Assembly: GCA_003695915.1 (NCBI GenBank)
Contig: RFGF01000041.1
Location: 89,888-153,887, forward strand
Source: Nitrospirota bacterium
Lineage (GTDB): Bacteria; Nitrospirota; Nitrospiria; Nitrospirales; UBA8639
Reading direction: 5' to 3'
Length of the DNA: 64,000 nucleotides
Shown here: positions 26,776 through 35,882 of the stretch, piece after piece
Position numbering within the stretch: position 1 is the stretch's first letter
Layout of the letters: every line of letters begins with the position of its first letter
Notes under the pieces: model-generated
Told to the model about the DNA's origin: nothing
The model's database searches: none
What the model saw: only the letters and a program-made list of their open reading frames with translations
Position numbers and translations under genes: made by a program

Positions 26776-28353
26776 ATGAAAACAGTGTTGATTGTAGTCC
26801 CGCCTTTGGTTCTCCAGCATGACACGGAAGAGACAAGTTTTTCTCGGCCAGATATCGAGTCCTATCGGCTCGTGACCCCTGTCGAGCCAGTCAGTGTGGC
26901 GACGGATTTGCAGCTTCGTGGATTTGCGGTGAGTTTCCTGGATCTGGGTATTTATCGACATGAACGGTTTGAAAAGCTGGCTTTCCGACTCAAAACCATT
27001 CGCCCTGATGCGGTTGTGATGGTTCAGTCCATTTTGACATTTGCCACCGCTCAAGATTGGAATGGCAAGTACGTATTTGACCTGGCCAGACAAGAGAATC
27101 CATCTGTGGTCACGATTTTGACAGGTGGCCATGCGACGAATTATCCAGGAGAAGCGGTGAAAGCCGGCATTTGCGATTATTCGATTAGAGGGGAAGTCGA
27201 TTTCGCCGTAGGACAGCTTTTGGAAGCCCTTCGGGACGGAGGAGATCTAAGCGGTATCCCAGGCTTATCTTATCGCAGAGGCGATGAAATCTCTACTACC
27301 TCATCGTATGGTTCGGTGGACATCGCCGCCATACCCATCCCGGATTATGCCGTTTTGGATCAAGAGCATCGCGACCGTTATGCCGCTGTGCTGGAGTTTG
27401 GAAAAATTCGCTATCCGGAAAAGAGTGCGCGGTATCGGGATATCATGACCTCTCGTGGCTGTCCTCTCCGGTGTGCCTTTTGCAGTGTGGCGCCGCTCCG
27501 TGGAGAAAAACAACGATATCGGCGAAAGCCTATGGAGCGGGTGATTCGGGAGATCGAATCAGCTCTTGACGAGGGTGTCGAGGAAATTCATTTTTTTGAC
27601 GATCTCTTTGCAGAGACGGAATCGCAAGTTTTGGATTTCACCAATGCCTTGGTCAAACACAACCTCAAATTTCATTGGTTCGTCGCACAAGGCATGCCAT
27701 TGTGGCCCTTGACGCCTACGTCGCTGGCGGCGATGAAAGAAACGGGTATGTATCGTCTGATTTGTCCGTTTGAATCGGGCAATGACCGAGTGCTCAAGCG
27801 CATCATTGGAAAAAAGTATTCGACCGTCGATCATCACCATCGCGTTGTCGAATGGGCCAGTCGTTTGGGCATCGAGCTGATTGGAATGTTTGTCGTGGGC
27901 ATGCCCGGAGAAATGCGAGCCGAAATTTTGGATACGCTGAATTTTGCCGAACATCATCCGCAGCTCGATTACTCCGTCTTTTCCATCGCGACCCCCATGG
28001 TCGGGACCAGATTGATGAAGCAGGTGATGAACCGGCAAGAAGGCTTCGATCAAGAGGCTATCAATCGGGTAATCAAACGCACCGTCGCTCTCTATCACAC
28101 CGAGGAGTTTCAGCCCTATGAATTGGGTGTCATTCGAGCATTCGATTGGGATCGTATCAATTTCGGGACAGAAGAGCGCTGCCGGAAATATGCCCAAATG
28201 GTTGGGCTGACCCTTCAGCAGCTCGACGAGCTTCGGGACCATGCCAAAGAAACGTTTTTCAGCTTTTTCCCGAATTATCACGGGCCGTTTTCATTTCATG
28301 AGCTCATTCACTGCCCCCGCTTGTATCGAGAAATGGAGCCCCGCATCGCCTGA
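26776..28353 (+). CDS. Cobalamin-binding radical SAM protein 3
   Basis: 525 residues: an N-terminal B12-binding-like domain with 'ILTGGHATNYP' and 'SIRGEVD', a radical SAM core with C229-C233-C236 ('RGCPLRCAFC'), 'FFDDLFAE' and 'FVVGMPGE', and a C-terminal extension of about 130 residues. Start ATG 26776 behind GAGGG. It lies 9 bases after the previous frame and 8 bases before a RmlD-like reductase. Substrate unknown. Confidence 0.87.
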   Translation: MKTVLIVVPPLVLQHDTEETSFSRPDIESYRLVTPVEPVSVATDLQLRGFAVSFLDLGIYRHERFEKLAFRLKTIRPDAVVMVQSILTFATAQDWNGKYVFDLARQENPSVVTILTGGHATNYPGEAVKAGICDYSIRGEVDFAVGQLLEALRDGGDLSGIPGLSYRRGDEISTTSSYGSVDIAAIPIPDYAVLDQEHRDRYAAVLEFGKIRYPEKSARYRDIMTSRGCPLRCAFCSVAPLRGEKQRYRRKPMERVIREIESALDEGVEEIHFFDDLFAETESQVLDFTNALVKHNLKFHWFVAQGMPLWPLTPTSLAAMKETGMYRLICPFESGNDRVLKRIIGKKYSTVDHHHRVVEWASRLGIELIGMFVVGMPGEMRAEILDTLNFAEHHPQLDYSVFSIATPMVGTRLMKQVMNRQEGFDQEAINRVIKRTVALYHTEEFQPYELGVIRAFDWDRINFGTEERCRKYAQMVGLTLQQLDELRDHAKETFFSFFPNYHGPFSFHELIHCPRLYREMEPRIA

Positions 28354-28361
28354 GGTGGGGC

Positions 28362-29222
28362 ATGATAGCGGTTATCGGTTCTCAGGGATTGCTTGGTCGA
28401 CATGTCATGGCGCATTTGGTGCGCTCCGGGTATACCGTCGTGACAAGTTCGCACCGCCCTGGCGCAGATGTCTGTATCGATTTGCGCGAGCCAGTAAAGC
28501 CATTCCCATTTCGCTTCCGTAACGTCTCATGGGCAGTGTTGTGCAGTGCGATCTCGGGTCTCGATCAGTGTGCTCGAGACGTCGCAGGTTCATATCGGTT
28601 CAATGTGGTGCACACCATCGAGTTCATTGAACAATTATTCCACCACCATGTTGTCCCGATTTTTTGTTCCTCAGATCTCGTCTTTGCAGGGATCTCGGGG
28701 AACTATGCGGAACATGATCCTCGGAATCCCAGCACGGAATATGGACGACAGAAGAAAATCGTCGAAGATTACTTGCTCGGTCAGGACCGACCCTGGATCA
28801 TCTTGCGGCTCAGTAAATTGTATGCAACTACGCCGGACGATCGCTCGCCGATCGGTGACACTGTCAGACGACTCCAATATGGAGAGCGCGTCCGCTGTGC
28901 GGTTGATCAAATGATCACTCCCACGTATGTGCAAGATGTCGCGCGCATCATTGAGTGGTGCATACGAACCAATCGGCGCGGGTGTTATCACGTTGCGGGA
29001 CCGCAGTCCATGACTCGCTATGAATTAGGATTAAAAATCGCGAAGCGGTTACAGGCCGAAGCACGCATTGAACGATGTTCGATCGCTGAGTTGAACTTGT
29101 CGGAAATACGCCCGCTCAATAATACGCTCGATACTCACAAGCTCCGGTCTGACTACGATGGATCGTTGACGACCCTTGATGAGTGTCTTTCCGAGATTCT
29201 TCAATTGCCCGTTGAACGATGA
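28362..29222 (+). CDS. RmlD-like NAD(P)-dependent sugar reductase
   Basis: 286 residues starting 'MIAVIGSQGLLGRHVM' with the GxxGxxG loop of the RmlD/dTDP-4-dehydrorhamnose reductase family. 'CSSDLVFAG' gives the catalytic Thr/Ser-Asp region, 'YGRQKKIVEDYL' the YxxxK and 'PTYVQDVARII' the late motif. RmlD enzymes reduce the C4 keto group of nucleotide sugars, so this could be a final reduction step. Confidence 0.84.
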   Translation: MIAVIGSQGLLGRHVMAHLVRSGYTVVTSSHRPGADVCIDLREPVKPFPFRFRNVSWAVLCSAISGLDQCARDVAGSYRFNVVHTIEFIEQLFHHHVVPIFCSSDLVFAGISGNYAEHDPRNPSTEYGRQKKIVEDYLLGQDRPWIILRLSKLYATTPDDRSPIGDTVRRLQYGERVRCAVDQMITPTYVQDVARIIEWCIRTNRRGCYHVAGPQSMTRYELGLKIAKRLQAEARIERCSIAELNLSEIRPLNNTLDTHKLRSDYDGSLTTLDECLSEILQLPVER

Positions 29223-29307
29223 CTCGCTTCTTGACACGCCGTTGCGTCAGGCTTCCGCTTTCTAGGGAACAGAGGATGAAGGGAATGCCTGCGTCACCGC
29301 GTCCACG

Positions 29308-30780
29308 ATGTTCATGACTGCAACGACATATCTAGAACAAGGCCGTCAGGCCCGGCGACACGGGAATGTCCAATTGGCGCTAGCGTGTTTTCAGCGAGCC
29401 ATTGGCGAGAACCCATATCAGATTGAAGGTTATCGAGAGCTGGGTTCGACGTTAGTAGGTGTCCAGCGTTTTGCTGATGCCGTGGCTGTGTATCGGCAGG
29501 CGATTGCCCATGGGGCTACGCATCCTGATCTTTATCGATCTTTAGGATTCGCAGAATATCGCAATGGGGAGTATGCGGCCGCCGCCGCATCGTTTCGCAC
29601 AGCACTGACGTTCAATCCTGACGATGTGTCGGCTGTGCAAGGCTTAGCTGAGGTCTATCGGGTTCAAGGGCGCGGTCGCGAAGCGTTGGAAACGATCGTC
29701 AATGCACTGCACCGCCAACCAGGCAATATCACCCTCTGGGAACTGTGTGCCCAATTGGGTCGCCTTCTGAAGCTGGACGATGTCGCGCGGACCGCCACGG
29801 AGCAAGTCCAACGTCTCGCCGGTAGTGCATCGGAAGCAATCGACAGCCACCGTCTCGATAACATCAATATCGAAATTACCACCTATTGCAACTTTTCCTG
29901 TGCCGGCTGTTATCGCACCATCTTGATGAATCAAGGACAGTGGAAAAATCGGCATATGGCCGTCGAGGAATTTCGGCGGATTGTCGACGGTCTCCCGCCG
30001 ACTACCGATGTCTTGCTCTATGGAGTCGGGGAACCATCTTTGCATCCTCGATTGCCTGAGCTCATTGCTATCGCAGCAAAGGAGACCAAGTTTCAAAGAG
30101 TCCTTCTGACAAGCGACATTTCTGCACGGCAAGTCGAATACTACTTGGAACTGTTCGACAAGGGCCTCGCCTCGTTGACGGTGTCCGTGGATTCATTGGA
30201 TCAATATCTCGCCGCTGAATTGCGAGCGGGGACCAAGGTTCGGGAATTAGCGGAGCGGCTCCGCGTACTGGTACAAGCTCGTCCCGGCCAAATTGAGATT
30301 CGAACCGTGGTCAGCACAAAGAATATCCATGCTATTCCCGACCTGTTTTGCACCCTCGATGCTCTCGGACCGTTCACGGTTCATTTGCAACCCTACGATG
30401 ATCTCGGAAACCCCGAGGGATGCATTCCGTGGGAACAGCGGGCATGGTTTGTGAACGAAATCCCAACGGTCGCCAGGCAGTTTCCCAATCTACGAGTACG
30501 TCTGGGCGAGTTTTTCCCCTCTCCCGCATTGTGCCAAAAGCCTTGGAAAGAGCCATTCGTGACGGTCGATGGCCATCTGACTCCGTGCTGCCGTATTACC
30601 AGTTCGGCGATCATTTCATTTGGCAGCCTTCTGGAGGCTCCTTTTGGCGAAGTGTTCGCTTCGGAACAAGCCCAACAATGGCGTGCTGCCTTTTTGAAGG
30701 CTTCTCCAGCCGTTTGTCATGGGTGCCCGATGCACATCGCCCGACGTCCACCTCGCTCAGGTGAATGCGTAAGCCCATAG
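29308..30780 (+). CDS. TPR-radical SAM-SPASM fusion protein
   Basis: 490 residues. Residues about 1-150 are three or four tetratricopeptide repeats ('ALACFQRAIGENP', 'AVAVYRQAIAHG', 'AAASFRTALTFNP'). The radical SAM domain begins near 185 with C194-C198-C201 ('TYCNFSCAGC'), then 'LLYGVGEPSLHP'. A SPASM-like region follows with 'CQKPW', 'LTPCCRI' and 'CHGCPMH', likely binding an auxiliary Fe-S cluster. Unlike the four B12-type enzymes in the island it lacks a cobalamin domain. TPR repeats may dock a partner glycosyltransferase or flagellin. Function unknown; the fusion is uncommon. Confidence 0.85.
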   Translation: MFMTATTYLEQGRQARRHGNVQLALACFQRAIGENPYQIEGYRELGSTLVGVQRFADAVAVYRQAIAHGATHPDLYRSLGFAEYRNGEYAAAAASFRTALTFNPDDVSAVQGLAEVYRVQGRGREALETIVNALHRQPGNITLWELCAQLGRLLKLDDVARTATEQVQRLAGSASEAIDSHRLDNINIEITTYCNFSCAGCYRTILMNQGQWKNRHMAVEEFRRIVDGLPPTTDVLLYGVGEPSLHPRLPELIAIAAKETKFQRVLLTSDISARQVEYYLELFDKGLASLTVSVDSLDQYLAAELRAGTKVRELAERLRVLVQARPGQIEIRTVVSTKNIHAIPDLFCTLDALGPFTVHLQPYDDLGNPEGCIPWEQRAWFVNEIPTVARQFPNLRVRLGEFFPSPALCQKPWKEPFVTVDGHLTPCCRITSSAIISFGSLLEAPFGEVFASEQAQQWRAAFLKASPAVCHGCPMHIARRPPRSGECVSP

Positions 30781-30811
30781 GATATGAGCACTCAAGGGAG
30801 GCGAGTCTGTC

Positions 30812-31471
30812 ATGGCTGAAGTCAACCTTCTTGATCGTTATCCGCGTGTCAAACGGCCGGTCGAAGAACGCGGCCAATGCATTACCGAGCAGCACCGCGG
30901 TGTGGCCCGTCATTTTGGAAAGGAATATTTTGATGGCGATCGTCTGACGGGATATGGCGGTTATCGATATCATCCAAAGTTCTGGCAAGCTACGGTGAGG
31001 CGATTTGCCGAATTCTATGATTTGGCTGAAGACTGCAGTGTCTTGGATGTCGGGTGCGCCAAAGGATTTATGCTTTACGATTTTCAAGCATTTTTGCCGC
31101 AGGCAACGTTTGCAGGTATCGATATCTCCCCATACGCCATCGCTCATAGCCCTGCATCCATCCGTCCCTTTCTGTGTGTTGGAAATGCCAAGGCCTTGCC
31201 CTTTCCTGATCGCTCCTTTGACCTCGTTATCTCGATCAATACCGTCCACAATCTCCCGATCGAGGAATGCAAACGTGCATTACAGGAAATTCAACGTGTG
31301 TCCAAACACCATGCGTTCGTCACAATGGATGCCTGGCGAAATGACCGAGAACGAGAGCAGTTGATGAAATGGAATTTGACCGCGCTGACCTATTTGCATG
31401 TTGAGGAGTGGATTGCGTTGTTCAACGAGATCGGGTATGGCGGTGATTATTATTGGTTTCTTGTTGACTAA
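30812..31471 (+). CDS. Class I SAM-dependent methyltransferase
   Basis: 219 residues with motif I 'VLDVGCAKGFMLYDF', 'FAGIDISPYAI' and 'LPFPDRSFDLVISINTVHN', a Methyltransf_11 fold. Start ATG 30812, 31 bases after the radical SAM gene, with GGGAGGCGAG upstream. Likely methylates a sugar or sugar carboxylate in the pathway; acceptor atom unknown. Confidence 0.87.
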   Translation: MAEVNLLDRYPRVKRPVEERGQCITEQHRGVARHFGKEYFDGDRLTGYGGYRYHPKFWQATVRRFAEFYDLAEDCSVLDVGCAKGFMLYDFQAFLPQATFAGIDISPYAIAHSPASIRPFLCVGNAKALPFPDRSFDLVISINTVHNLPIEECKRALQEIQRVSKHHAFVTMDAWRNDREREQLMKWNLTALTYLHVEEWIALFNEIGYGGDYYWFLVD

Positions 31472-31546
31472 GTGAAAACCTTGCGCTGGTTCTGATCTCA
31501 AGCGAATCACCTTCCCAGCGCATACTTGGAGGGAGACAACACGCGC

Positions 31547-32584
31547 ATGGAGGTTTATGCGGCCGTTCTCGTTGAACCAAAGAGGCCATTGCGGATCGAG
31601 CGCTTGGGGCTCCCTGCCTTGAAAGCCGGTCAAGTCCTGGTAGAGATCGCCTATGGCGGTCTCTGTGGCACGCAATTGTTGGAAATTCGCGGTGCGAAAG
31701 GCCCCGACCCGTATCTCCCGCATGTTCTTGGCCATGAGGGAGTGGGGACAGTTTTGGACGTCGGGAAACAGGTCACCAAGGTGCGCGCTGGAGATCGCGT
31801 GGTGTTGTCATGGATACAAGGGTGTGGCATGGATGCCGAGCCCGCACAATATTCCAGTGCACTCGGTCGAGTGAATGCCGGGAAAGTCAGCACCTTCATG
31901 ACGCACGCCATTGTTTCAGAAAATCGGGTTACACCAGTGGCTCAATGGGTGCCGGTCAAGGAAGCCGCGATCATGGGTTGTGCCATGTTGACGGCCATGG
32001 GCATGGTCGATCGGGCCCTGGGTGTTCGATCGGGCTCGACATTGGCGCTTTTCGGATTAGGCGGTATCGGGTTGAGTACGGCCATCATGGCGCGAGCGCG
32101 AGGGGCCATCGTGTTTGGCGTCGATGTTCGCGAGACGAAACTCCACCATGCGCAGGCATTGGGCGTGCAGCATGTTGTCAATGCTGCAAAGGAAGATCCG
32201 ATCGCTCGCATTCGGGCCCTGACATCTGATCAGGGGGTGGATTATGCCATCGAGGCAGCAGGAGACAAGCAGGCCATGGAAGCAGCGCTGGGCGTGACTC
32301 GAACGAATGGTGGTGTGTGCCTACTGGCTGGCAATGTTCCACGAGGTATGACTCTACAAGTGGATCCTTACGACCTGATACGAGGAAAGCGACTGTGCGG
32401 AACATGGGGAGGCGGGGCGGAGCCTGACGCCGATCTTTCGAAACTCGTCGAGGTCTACCCCATCATATCTGAACAAATGTCACGAGTCATCACGCATGTG
32501 TTTCCCTTGCACGAGATCAATTGTGCCGTGGTATGCGCATCAGAAGGTTTGGCTGGACGAGTCTTGCTTCACACCGTTCATTAA
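31547..32584 (+). CDS. Zinc-type alcohol dehydrogenase (MDR superfamily)
   Basis: 345 residues. 'GGLCGTQLLEI' and 'VLGHEGVGTV' (GHE) give the catalytic zinc region; 'LALFGLGGIGLSTAIMARARGA' is the NAD-binding motif. The usual four-Cys structural zinc loop is missing; the segment reads 'CGMDAEPAQYSSAL'. The nearest biochemical relatives in sugar clusters oxidise or reduce secondary alcohols. Start ATG 31547 (TTG 31526 is possible and has similar support). Confidence 0.85.
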   Translation: MEVYAAVLVEPKRPLRIERLGLPALKAGQVLVEIAYGGLCGTQLLEIRGAKGPDPYLPHVLGHEGVGTVLDVGKQVTKVRAGDRVVLSWIQGCGMDAEPAQYSSALGRVNAGKVSTFMTHAIVSENRVTPVAQWVPVKEAAIMGCAMLTAMGMVDRALGVRSGSTLALFGLGGIGLSTAIMARARGAIVFGVDVRETKLHHAQALGVQHVVNAAKEDPIARIRALTSDQGVDYAIEAAGDKQAMEAALGVTRTNGGVCLLAGNVPRGMTLQVDPYDLIRGKRLCGTWGGGAEPDADLSKLVEVYPIISEQMSRVITHVFPLHEINCAVVCASEGLAGRVLLHTVH

Positions 32585-32608
32585 CGGATTGAAAAAGGAA
32601 TGTCTGTA

Positions 32609-33940
32609 ATGAGCAATCCCTGTCGATTTGTCTTCACCTCGTGCGTGTGGGGGAAAACCTATACCCAGTGGTTTATGCAAGTCGGATTGCCCTCTCATCT
32701 TGCGCCAGGCAATCTCGGCTTGTTCGGCCAATCGCACACTCTGCAGGGGGAATACCATATTTTTACCACAACGAACGATGCTGCGGTCATCAAAATGTGC
32801 CCTGCTTTTCGGCAATTAGCGAACATGGTCCAGCCCTACATTCATCCAATTGACAATCTCATTGCTCGCTATGAAGCTGAGGCTATCAGCAAATACGACG
32901 TCATGTCGCTCTGCCATGCGCACAGCGTCCAACGGGCGGCACAAATCGGTGCCGGATTAGTCGTGCTGGCACCGGATCTGGTGCTCGCAGACGGGGGTAT
33001 GCAAACCTTGCTCGATCTCGCCTCGTCAGGGAAAAAACTCGTCCTTACAGGGAGTTTGCGCGTGATCGGTGAATCCTTCATCCGGGAAATCCACCCATGC
33101 GCCGACAAGGGACACGATGTCTCCTTACCCCTGCATGCTCGTGAACTCGTCGAGTTGGTGTTCAAACATTGGCACCCTTTCAATCAGACGTATCTATGGA
33201 ACTCCGAATTTTTTAATCGACGTTGGCCTGCATTCCTTTTTTGGTCCGTACCCAATGAAGGGCTGGTTCAACGAGGTATTCATTTGCATCCGCTGCTTTC
33301 GTTCCCGACAACCGGCCAGCAATATCGATGGAGTAAAGATCTAGGGATCGATGGACTGGACTATATGATTCGTGTGTGTCCTGATCAAGACGATCTCCAT
33401 GTGATCGGTGATTCTGATCATGTGTACTATGTCAATCTTGATCCTCAGTGGAATGACGCGTTACCGCGTCACAAAGCCAGCGCTCTTGATATTGCGCGAT
33501 GGGTGATTCGGCAGACGTGCGACCATCATCGATGGTCGATGACGCAGCCGATACGCCATCACATGGGAGCCTGTTCCTCGGCATGGCTGTCGGTCGAAAA
33601 AGAATCCGAAAGCGCCATCCATACCATTCTCAAATATGTCGAAGTCTTCGAACAGCATGCCGATCTCTTACAGGAGTTGGAAGGGAGGTTCGCGGAGCAG
33701 GAAGGGAAAATCCGAGAATTGATAGGTAAATGCGCGTTTCTCGTTCAGGATGGTGCGAGGCTCCGGAATCTCTTGGGTGTGGAATATTATAAGGCTGGTC
33801 GGCTGCCGGAAGCCAAAACATTCTGGGAGACCGCGCTTCGCATGGATCCGTCTTGTGTGGACGCTCAGGAAAACTTATCGGTGCTCGATCAATCGTCCAA
33901 AAGCATGGCCTCAACGCCTCCATCGTTGAGCCATCACTGA
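32609..33940 (+). CDS. Unknown protein, possibly a glycosyltransferase with a C-terminal TPR-like segment
   Basis: About 443 residues; ATG 32609 is preferred over 32600 because AAGGA sits 10 bases before it. I do not recognise the family. The N-terminal 250 residues contain 'VVLAPDLVLADGG' and 'GKKLVLTGSLRV', which resemble a nucleotide-sugar-binding alpha/beta fold. Near the end, about 360-430, a coiled-coil-prone stretch ('LLQELEGRFAEQEGKIREL') is followed by one TPR-like unit ('EYYKAGRLPEAKTFWETALRMDP'). It closes the first gene run, with a terminator-like hairpin 25 bases later. Confidence 0.7.
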   Translation: MSNPCRFVFTSCVWGKTYTQWFMQVGLPSHLAPGNLGLFGQSHTLQGEYHIFTTTNDAAVIKMCPAFRQLANMVQPYIHPIDNLIARYEAEAISKYDVMSLCHAHSVQRAAQIGAGLVVLAPDLVLADGGMQTLLDLASSGKKLVLTGSLRVIGESFIREIHPCADKGHDVSLPLHARELVELVFKHWHPFNQTYLWNSEFFNRRWPAFLFWSVPNEGLVQRGIHLHPLLSFPTTGQQYRWSKDLGIDGLDYMIRVCPDQDDLHVIGDSDHVYYVNLDPQWNDALPRHKASALDIARWVIRQTCDHHRWSMTQPIRHHMGACSSAWLSVEKESESAIHTILKYVEVFEQHADLLQELEGRFAEQEGKIRELIGKCAFLVQDGARLRNLLGVEYYKAGRLPEAKTFWETALRMDPSCVDAQENLSVLDQSSKSMASTPPSLSHH

Positions 33941-33964
33941 CTGGTTGTGCGCCAATCCCCTCGC

Positions 33965-33985
33965 TTGTCTCGTCAGACAATTTTT
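33965..33985 (+). terminator. Weak Rho-independent terminator-like hairpin
   Basis: TTGTCT, a four-base CGTC loop and AGACAA form a perfect 6-bp stem immediately followed by five T. The stem has only two G-C pairs, so it may be leaky. It lies 25 bases past the last stop of the first half of the island and before a 180-base gap, matching a transcription-unit boundary. Confidence 0.5.
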
Positions 33986-34060
33986 CCCCTATTCATGAAT
34001 TCTTGACCTTCCTAGGTTAAGAAATACCAAAAGAGAGCATGTTTGCAAGTACGTCTGTGT

Positions 34061-34088
34061 TAAAGAAAAAGCAAGAATCTGTCGATAC
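34061..34088 (+). promoter_or_regulatory. Possible sigma-28-type flagellar promoter
   Basis: TAAA at 34061-34064 and GTCGATAC at 34081-34088 resemble the sigma-28 elements TAAA and GCCGATAA, with 16 bases between them where 15 is usual. It sits 80 bases before the radical SAM gene at 34168, in the largest gap of the island, and after the hairpin at 33965. Weaker than the fliC promoter; spacing is off by one. Confidence 0.35.
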
Positions 34089-34167
34089 AGTAACTAACCA
34101 CCACCAAAACCAAAAGCGATAGTATGCCAATCTTTCATCATGCCGTGAACCGTCTGCGAGGGCACTG

Positions 34168-35811
34168 ATGCACATTCTTTTGTTATTTCCGTCATGGACC
34201 GGGGCCTATGGCGGTCTCGTCAGCTATTTCGCCCGACGGTCATCGACATGGCCACCGTTGAATCTCGCCTTGCTGGCAGCGATCGCTGAGCAGCATGGCC
34301 ATCGTGTGACCATCATCGATGGCGAAGCGGAAGGGTTCTCCCATGAACAATTGGTCGAAACCGCGTTGTCCCATCAGCCGGATCTGATCGGGCTGACGGC
34401 TACGAGTCCGTTCTTTCATCTCAGCAAAACCGTCGCAGCACTGGTCAAAGCACGAGCGCCACACTTGCCGATCGCCATTGGCGGACCTCATATCACCATC
34501 ATGAAAGAGCAGGCATTTTTGCCGGTCTTCGATTTCGCGTTCGTGCATGAAGCCGAAGAAAGCTGGCCTCAGTTCCTGGCCCATTATGAATCGGGAAAAG
34601 ACCTGGCCGAGGTCAAAGGCTTGCTCTTTCGCCGAAATGGGACCGTAGTGACCACGGGTATGCCCGACACCATTTCCGATCTCGATCGGTTCCCATTCCC
34701 TGCCAGGCATTTGCTTCCGATGGCCAGGTATAAATTGGGCACCTTGCAGGGACGGAAGAATTTCACGTCGATCCAGACAATGCGGGGATGCCCCTGGAAA
34801 TGCATCTTCTGCGCCTCGGAGGCACTCAAAACCACCTCAATGCGCGTTCGTTCGCCACAGTCGGTCGTTCAGGAAATGGCGGAGGTCGTGGAACGGTTTG
34901 GCATCACTCATTTCTATATTGTCGATGATGTCATGACGTTGTGGCGGGAGCATATCGTGGAAATCTGCGATCGCCTCGATGCCGCCAACCTCTCGATTAC
35001 CTTCGAAGGGAGCACACGCGCGAACCTCGTGGATGAAGCGCTGATCGCTCGACTGGCCAGGAGCGGATTGATCCGGCTGTCCTTTGGTCTGGAATCCGTC
35101 AATGCTCAGATTCGCAAGACCATGAAAAAACAGGTTCCGCTCGAACACTATGTACGTGCGAACGCCATCTGTAATCGATACGGAATCGAGGCGTTGAATT
35201 CCGTCATGATCGGATTGCCTGGGGAAACCCGAGAGACGGTGCGCGAAACGCTGGAATTCCTGGGACGGTCTCGCGATGTGAAACAGGCGAATTTTGCCAT
35301 TGCGGTCCCGTATCCAGGAACCGAGTTTCACGAGATGGCACTCGCAGGCTCACACGGCGTCAGTCTGATGACGACAGATTTTTCGGAATACCGGAGATAT
35401 GGAAGCGCGGTCACGACCGTGAACGGATTGACGCCTGACGATCTAGTGGATTTGCAAAACGAAGGATTTGTCAAGATTTATTCTGCGCCGTGGCGGTGGA
35501 GACCCATGCTCAAAAAACAAGGTCTGCTTGGCGGAGCGCTGACACTCGCTCGTGTGGCTCGATTAGCTCTATCTAAGTTGGCCCGCCATCGGCTCTGCCA
35601 TCGCGCTCCGCATTTTGAACGATCACACAGACAGGATTCTGGCGCCTTCAATCTTGAAGAACGCCTTATCCATGATTCTGCGCGATCTTCTATATCGGAT
35701 GTGCCGACACCTCCGGCAAGTGGTTCCCCTGAGTTTATTCACATTGGATCGACGAAGAAGGCTGCACATGCCGGACACTATGGCTCCCCCAACAATCCCC
35801 ATTTTGCATAG
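34168..35811 (+). CDS. Cobalamin-binding radical SAM protein 4
   Basis: 547 residues: an N-terminal B12-binding-like domain ('PPLNLALLAAIAEQHGHRV', 'IAIGGPHITI', 'FVHEAEE'), a radical SAM core with C208-C212-C215 ('RGCPWKCIFC'), 'IVDDVMTL', 'FGLESVNAQ' and 'VMIGLPGE', and a low-complexity Ser/His-rich tail of about 90 residues. Start ATG 34168 follows GAGGG. It heads the second run, which otherwise encodes glycosyltransferases, so it may act on the assembled glycan or a lipid-linked intermediate. Confidence 0.86.
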   Translation: MHILLLFPSWTGAYGGLVSYFARRSSTWPPLNLALLAAIAEQHGHRVTIIDGEAEGFSHEQLVETALSHQPDLIGLTATSPFFHLSKTVAALVKARAPHLPIAIGGPHITIMKEQAFLPVFDFAFVHEAEESWPQFLAHYESGKDLAEVKGLLFRRNGTVVTTGMPDTISDLDRFPFPARHLLPMARYKLGTLQGRKNFTSIQTMRGCPWKCIFCASEALKTTSMRVRSPQSVVQEMAEVVERFGITHFYIVDDVMTLWREHIVEICDRLDAANLSITFEGSTRANLVDEALIARLARSGLIRLSFGLESVNAQIRKTMKKQVPLEHYVRANAICNRYGIEALNSVMIGLPGETRETVRETLEFLGRSRDVKQANFAIAVPYPGTEFHEMALAGSHGVSLMTTDFSEYRRYGSAVTTVNGLTPDDLVDLQNEGFVKIYSAPWRWRPMLKKQGLLGGALTLARVARLALSKLARHRLCHRAPHFERSHRQDSGAFNLEERLIHDSARSSISDVPTPPASGSPEFIHIGSTKKAAHAGHYGSPNNPHFA

Positions 35812-35882
35812 CTTATCCCGAGAAGCTGGAGAATGGCTTGGCAGAGTCTCCTGCAACTCATGATGCGCTTGGAAAGCTCGCC

